From contig CANIBP010000038.1 in assembly GCA_947466075.1 (NCBI GenBank), positions 1-63,569 of the forward strand: 63,569 nucleotides of DNA, read 5' to 3'. The position numbers were made by a program, and so were the translations under genes. The stretch is from Verrucomicrobiaceae bacterium. GTDB taxonomy: Bacteria > Verrucomicrobiota > Verrucomicrobiia > Verrucomicrobiales > Verrucomicrobiaceae. Below the pieces are notes generated by a model. The model saw only the letters and a list, made by a program, of their open reading frames with translations. It was not told the origin of the DNA and did no database searches. Below are positions 62,602 through 63,569 of this stretch, piece by piece; position 1 is the stretch's first letter, and each line of letters starts with the position of its first letter.

Positions 62602-63395
62602 CGTGAGGCGGGGACGAGTTCCACGGCCAGCAATTGCATGAGGTTGTTGGTCACGAGTGATTGCGCAGTCAGAGTAAGCGTGCCGCTGCCGTCGCTGATT
62701 TTGAGGGTGCCGGCGTTGCGCTCCTCGGGGCCTTTGAGTGTGGTTTCGATGTCTGCGGAGAGCGAGAAGCGTGCCTCTTTGAGCAGCAGCGTGCCACCTT
62801 CTGCTGCACCACAACGGTAGCGCAGCATGACTTCATAACCGCCGGATGGAAGTGCTGGCAGCTTCCAAGCTGCGGCGGCACCGACCTTCGTCCAACCGGT
62901 GATGGCTCCGCCTTCACGAACAACATTGCTCAAGGCAGCGGATTCGAGCGGCAGCTTGATGCGATCCGGCAGCAGTGCAGTTTTGAGTGCCTGTTCACGG
63001 GTTTGTAGCAACAAGAGTTCTTTATCGAGGCGGGCCAGTTCGTTTTGCAGACGTTTGCGCTCATCACGTGCGGTAATGGCGGCATCGTAGTCGCGTGCGT
63101 CGGCGAATTGCTTTTCCAAACCGGCCACCTTGGTGATCTGCTGTTTGAGTGGTGCTAGGCTGGATTCAATGAGGCTGCGCTCGTAACCCAGACGCAGCAG
63201 GGCGATGTCCTGGCTCGCGCCCGGATCATCGGTGCGTTTTTCAGCCGCAGGAGCAAACATGGCAATCCCCGCGAAAACAAACGCATAGGCGAGGACAAGA
63301 CCGGGTTTCACTCTTGAAAAAAAGGGGTGGAAAGCTGCGGCTGATGCTAGCCGCAGTACCCTGTGAAACAAGCGCGAAGTCATGCCTGAAAGCAC
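62598..63395 (-). CDS. secreted coiled-coil/beta-sandwich protein (first of trio)
   Basis: This protein of up to 265 residues has an N-terminal signal and a coiled coil (about 70-145, KQQITKVAGLEKQFADARDY, DERKRLQNELARLDKELLLL), then a beta-sandwich from about 160: AAAWKLPALPSGGYEVMLRY ... GTLKISDGSGTLTLTAQSLV ... QLLAVELVPAS. The start is uncertain. ATG 63395 gives a long N-region; a GTG at 63311 starts directly at VKPGLVLAYAFVFAGIAMFA, a cleaner signal peptide. Its TGA overlaps the next gene's ATG, so the three genes are coupled. Function unknown. Confidence 0.6.
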   Translation of the reverse strand: MLSGMTSRLFHRVLRLASAAAFHPFFSRVKPGLVLAYAFVFAGIAMFAPAAEKRTDDPGASQDIALLRLGYERSLIESSLAPLKQQITKVAGLEKQFADARDYDAAITARDERKRLQNELARLDKELLLLQTREQALKTALLPDRIKLPLESAALSNVVREGGAITGWTKVGAAAAWKLPALPSGGYEVMLRYRCGAAEGGTLLLKEARFSLSADIETTLKGPEERNAGTLKISDGSGTLTLTAQSLVTNNLMQLLAVELVPASR

Positions 63396-63424
63396 GCGAC
63401 TATTTCATCAACTCAACGAGCTTA

Positions 63425-63569
63425 GAGCCTATCCGGCAAAAGGTTGAACTGGCTGTAAAGAGGTGAGCCTCCGGGTCATGATGCCGATGAAAGCGAGATA
63501 GACGAAGGCTTCGTGGTGGCGTGGATTTTTCTCGTGATCACGGGTCAGTCGCCGTTGCTTCACCAGCCA
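63425..63569 (-). mobile_element. IS5-family insertion sequence, right part only
   Basis: The end of a transposase gene runs in from the right edge. The terminal sequence, GAGCCTATCCGGCAAAAGG from 63425 inward, has the look of an IS5-family inverted repeat. The bases just outside (TTAG in the stretch CTTAGAGCC) fit the YTAR-type target preference of IS5-group elements, which is an inference because the other end is not visible. Confidence 0.7.
63429..63569 (-). CDS. IS5-like transposase, C-terminal fragment (cut by window edge)
   Basis: The last 46 residues of a DDE transposase read WLVKQRRLTRDHEKNPRHHE and AFVYLAFIGIMTRRLTS, the standard C-terminus of IS5-type transposases (pattern W-x-x-x-RRL-x-x-D-x-E). 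The TAG stop at 63431-63429 lies inside the terminal inverted repeat of the element, as is common in compact ISs. The catalytic residues up to the last DDE glutamate are outside the window. Confidence 0.8.
   Translation of the reverse strand, partial: WLVKQRRLTRDHEKNPRHHEAFVYLAFIGIMTRRLTSLQPVQPFAG

Overview
The window looks like chromosome from a member of the Verrucomicrobiota (Verrucomicrobiaceae/Prosthecobacter-like). It carries hallmark families of the PVC superphylum: DUF1501 and DUF1549/DUF1553 proteins, two large PVC-type dehydrogenases with a C-terminal CxxCH haem site, Tat-exported Gfo/Idh/MocA oxidoreductases and a DUF1080 domain. It also carries Gram-negative envelope genes (lpxB, an lptE-like and a bamD-like gene). 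Coding density is high, both strands are used, and ATGA/GTGA start-stop overlaps are common. I saw no rRNA, tRNA, CRISPR array or prophage. Each edge cuts through an insertion sequence (an IS21-type istA start at the left, an IS5-type transposase end at the right), which is how draft contigs often end; the window may be a whole contig.

Layout. 1-2.3 kb: an IS21-type element abuts the 3' part of an exosortase gene, followed by a membrane-protein gene broken by a 10-bp tandem duplication, an intact EpsI-like gene and a GT2 glycosyltransferase; this is a decayed exosortase/exopolysaccharide locus. 2.6-5.7 kb: fatty-acid desaturase, an Fe-S pair (hscB, A-type carrier) and two unknown genes. 5.7-15.4 kb: a Tat oxidoreductase, then a leftward block with DUF1501, DUF1553, two small unknowns and a PL10-type pectate lyase, headed by a blaI/M56 regulatory pair with a twin operator. 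15.5-20 kb: murA, a DUF3516 helicase, a LysM/CHAP-like protein. 20-26.7 kb: PVC dehydrogenase, a nucleotidyltransferase with a small partner, tsaB-tsaE-thiL, superoxide dismutase. 26.8-38.2 kb: lipoprotein, class III adenylate cyclase, uvrC, DUF4126, DUF2237, PL6 lyase, altronate dehydratase, an ABCG-like fused transporter with eroded ATPase motifs, and a GcvH-like protein. 38.3-48.6 kb: a DUF1080-PVC dehydrogenase fusion, a frameshifted MgtC/DUF4010 gene, hisC, a G8-domain beta-helix protein, a polyprenol-type GT2 and small lipoproteins. 48.6-59 kb: proA, bamD-like, lptE-like, rsmI, glgP, lpxB, a GnnA-like oxidoreductase, ffh. 59-63.4 kb: polysaccharide deacetylase lipoprotein and a three-gene operon of secreted coiled-coil/beta-sandwich proteins.

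Themes. The lyases (PL10, PL6), G8 protein, altronate dehydratase and PVC-specific exported oxidoreductases suggest growth on uronate-rich polysaccharides. The envelope block covers lipid A, LPS transport and outer-membrane assembly. Gene borders are peppered with hairpin-forming repeats of several unrelated families; at two loci such repeats extend into the start of a gene and encode part of a signal peptide. The best candidates for something undescribed are the three-gene secreted operon at the right end, the M56 peptidase-ExbD fusion under BlaI-type control, and the repeat-derived signal peptides.
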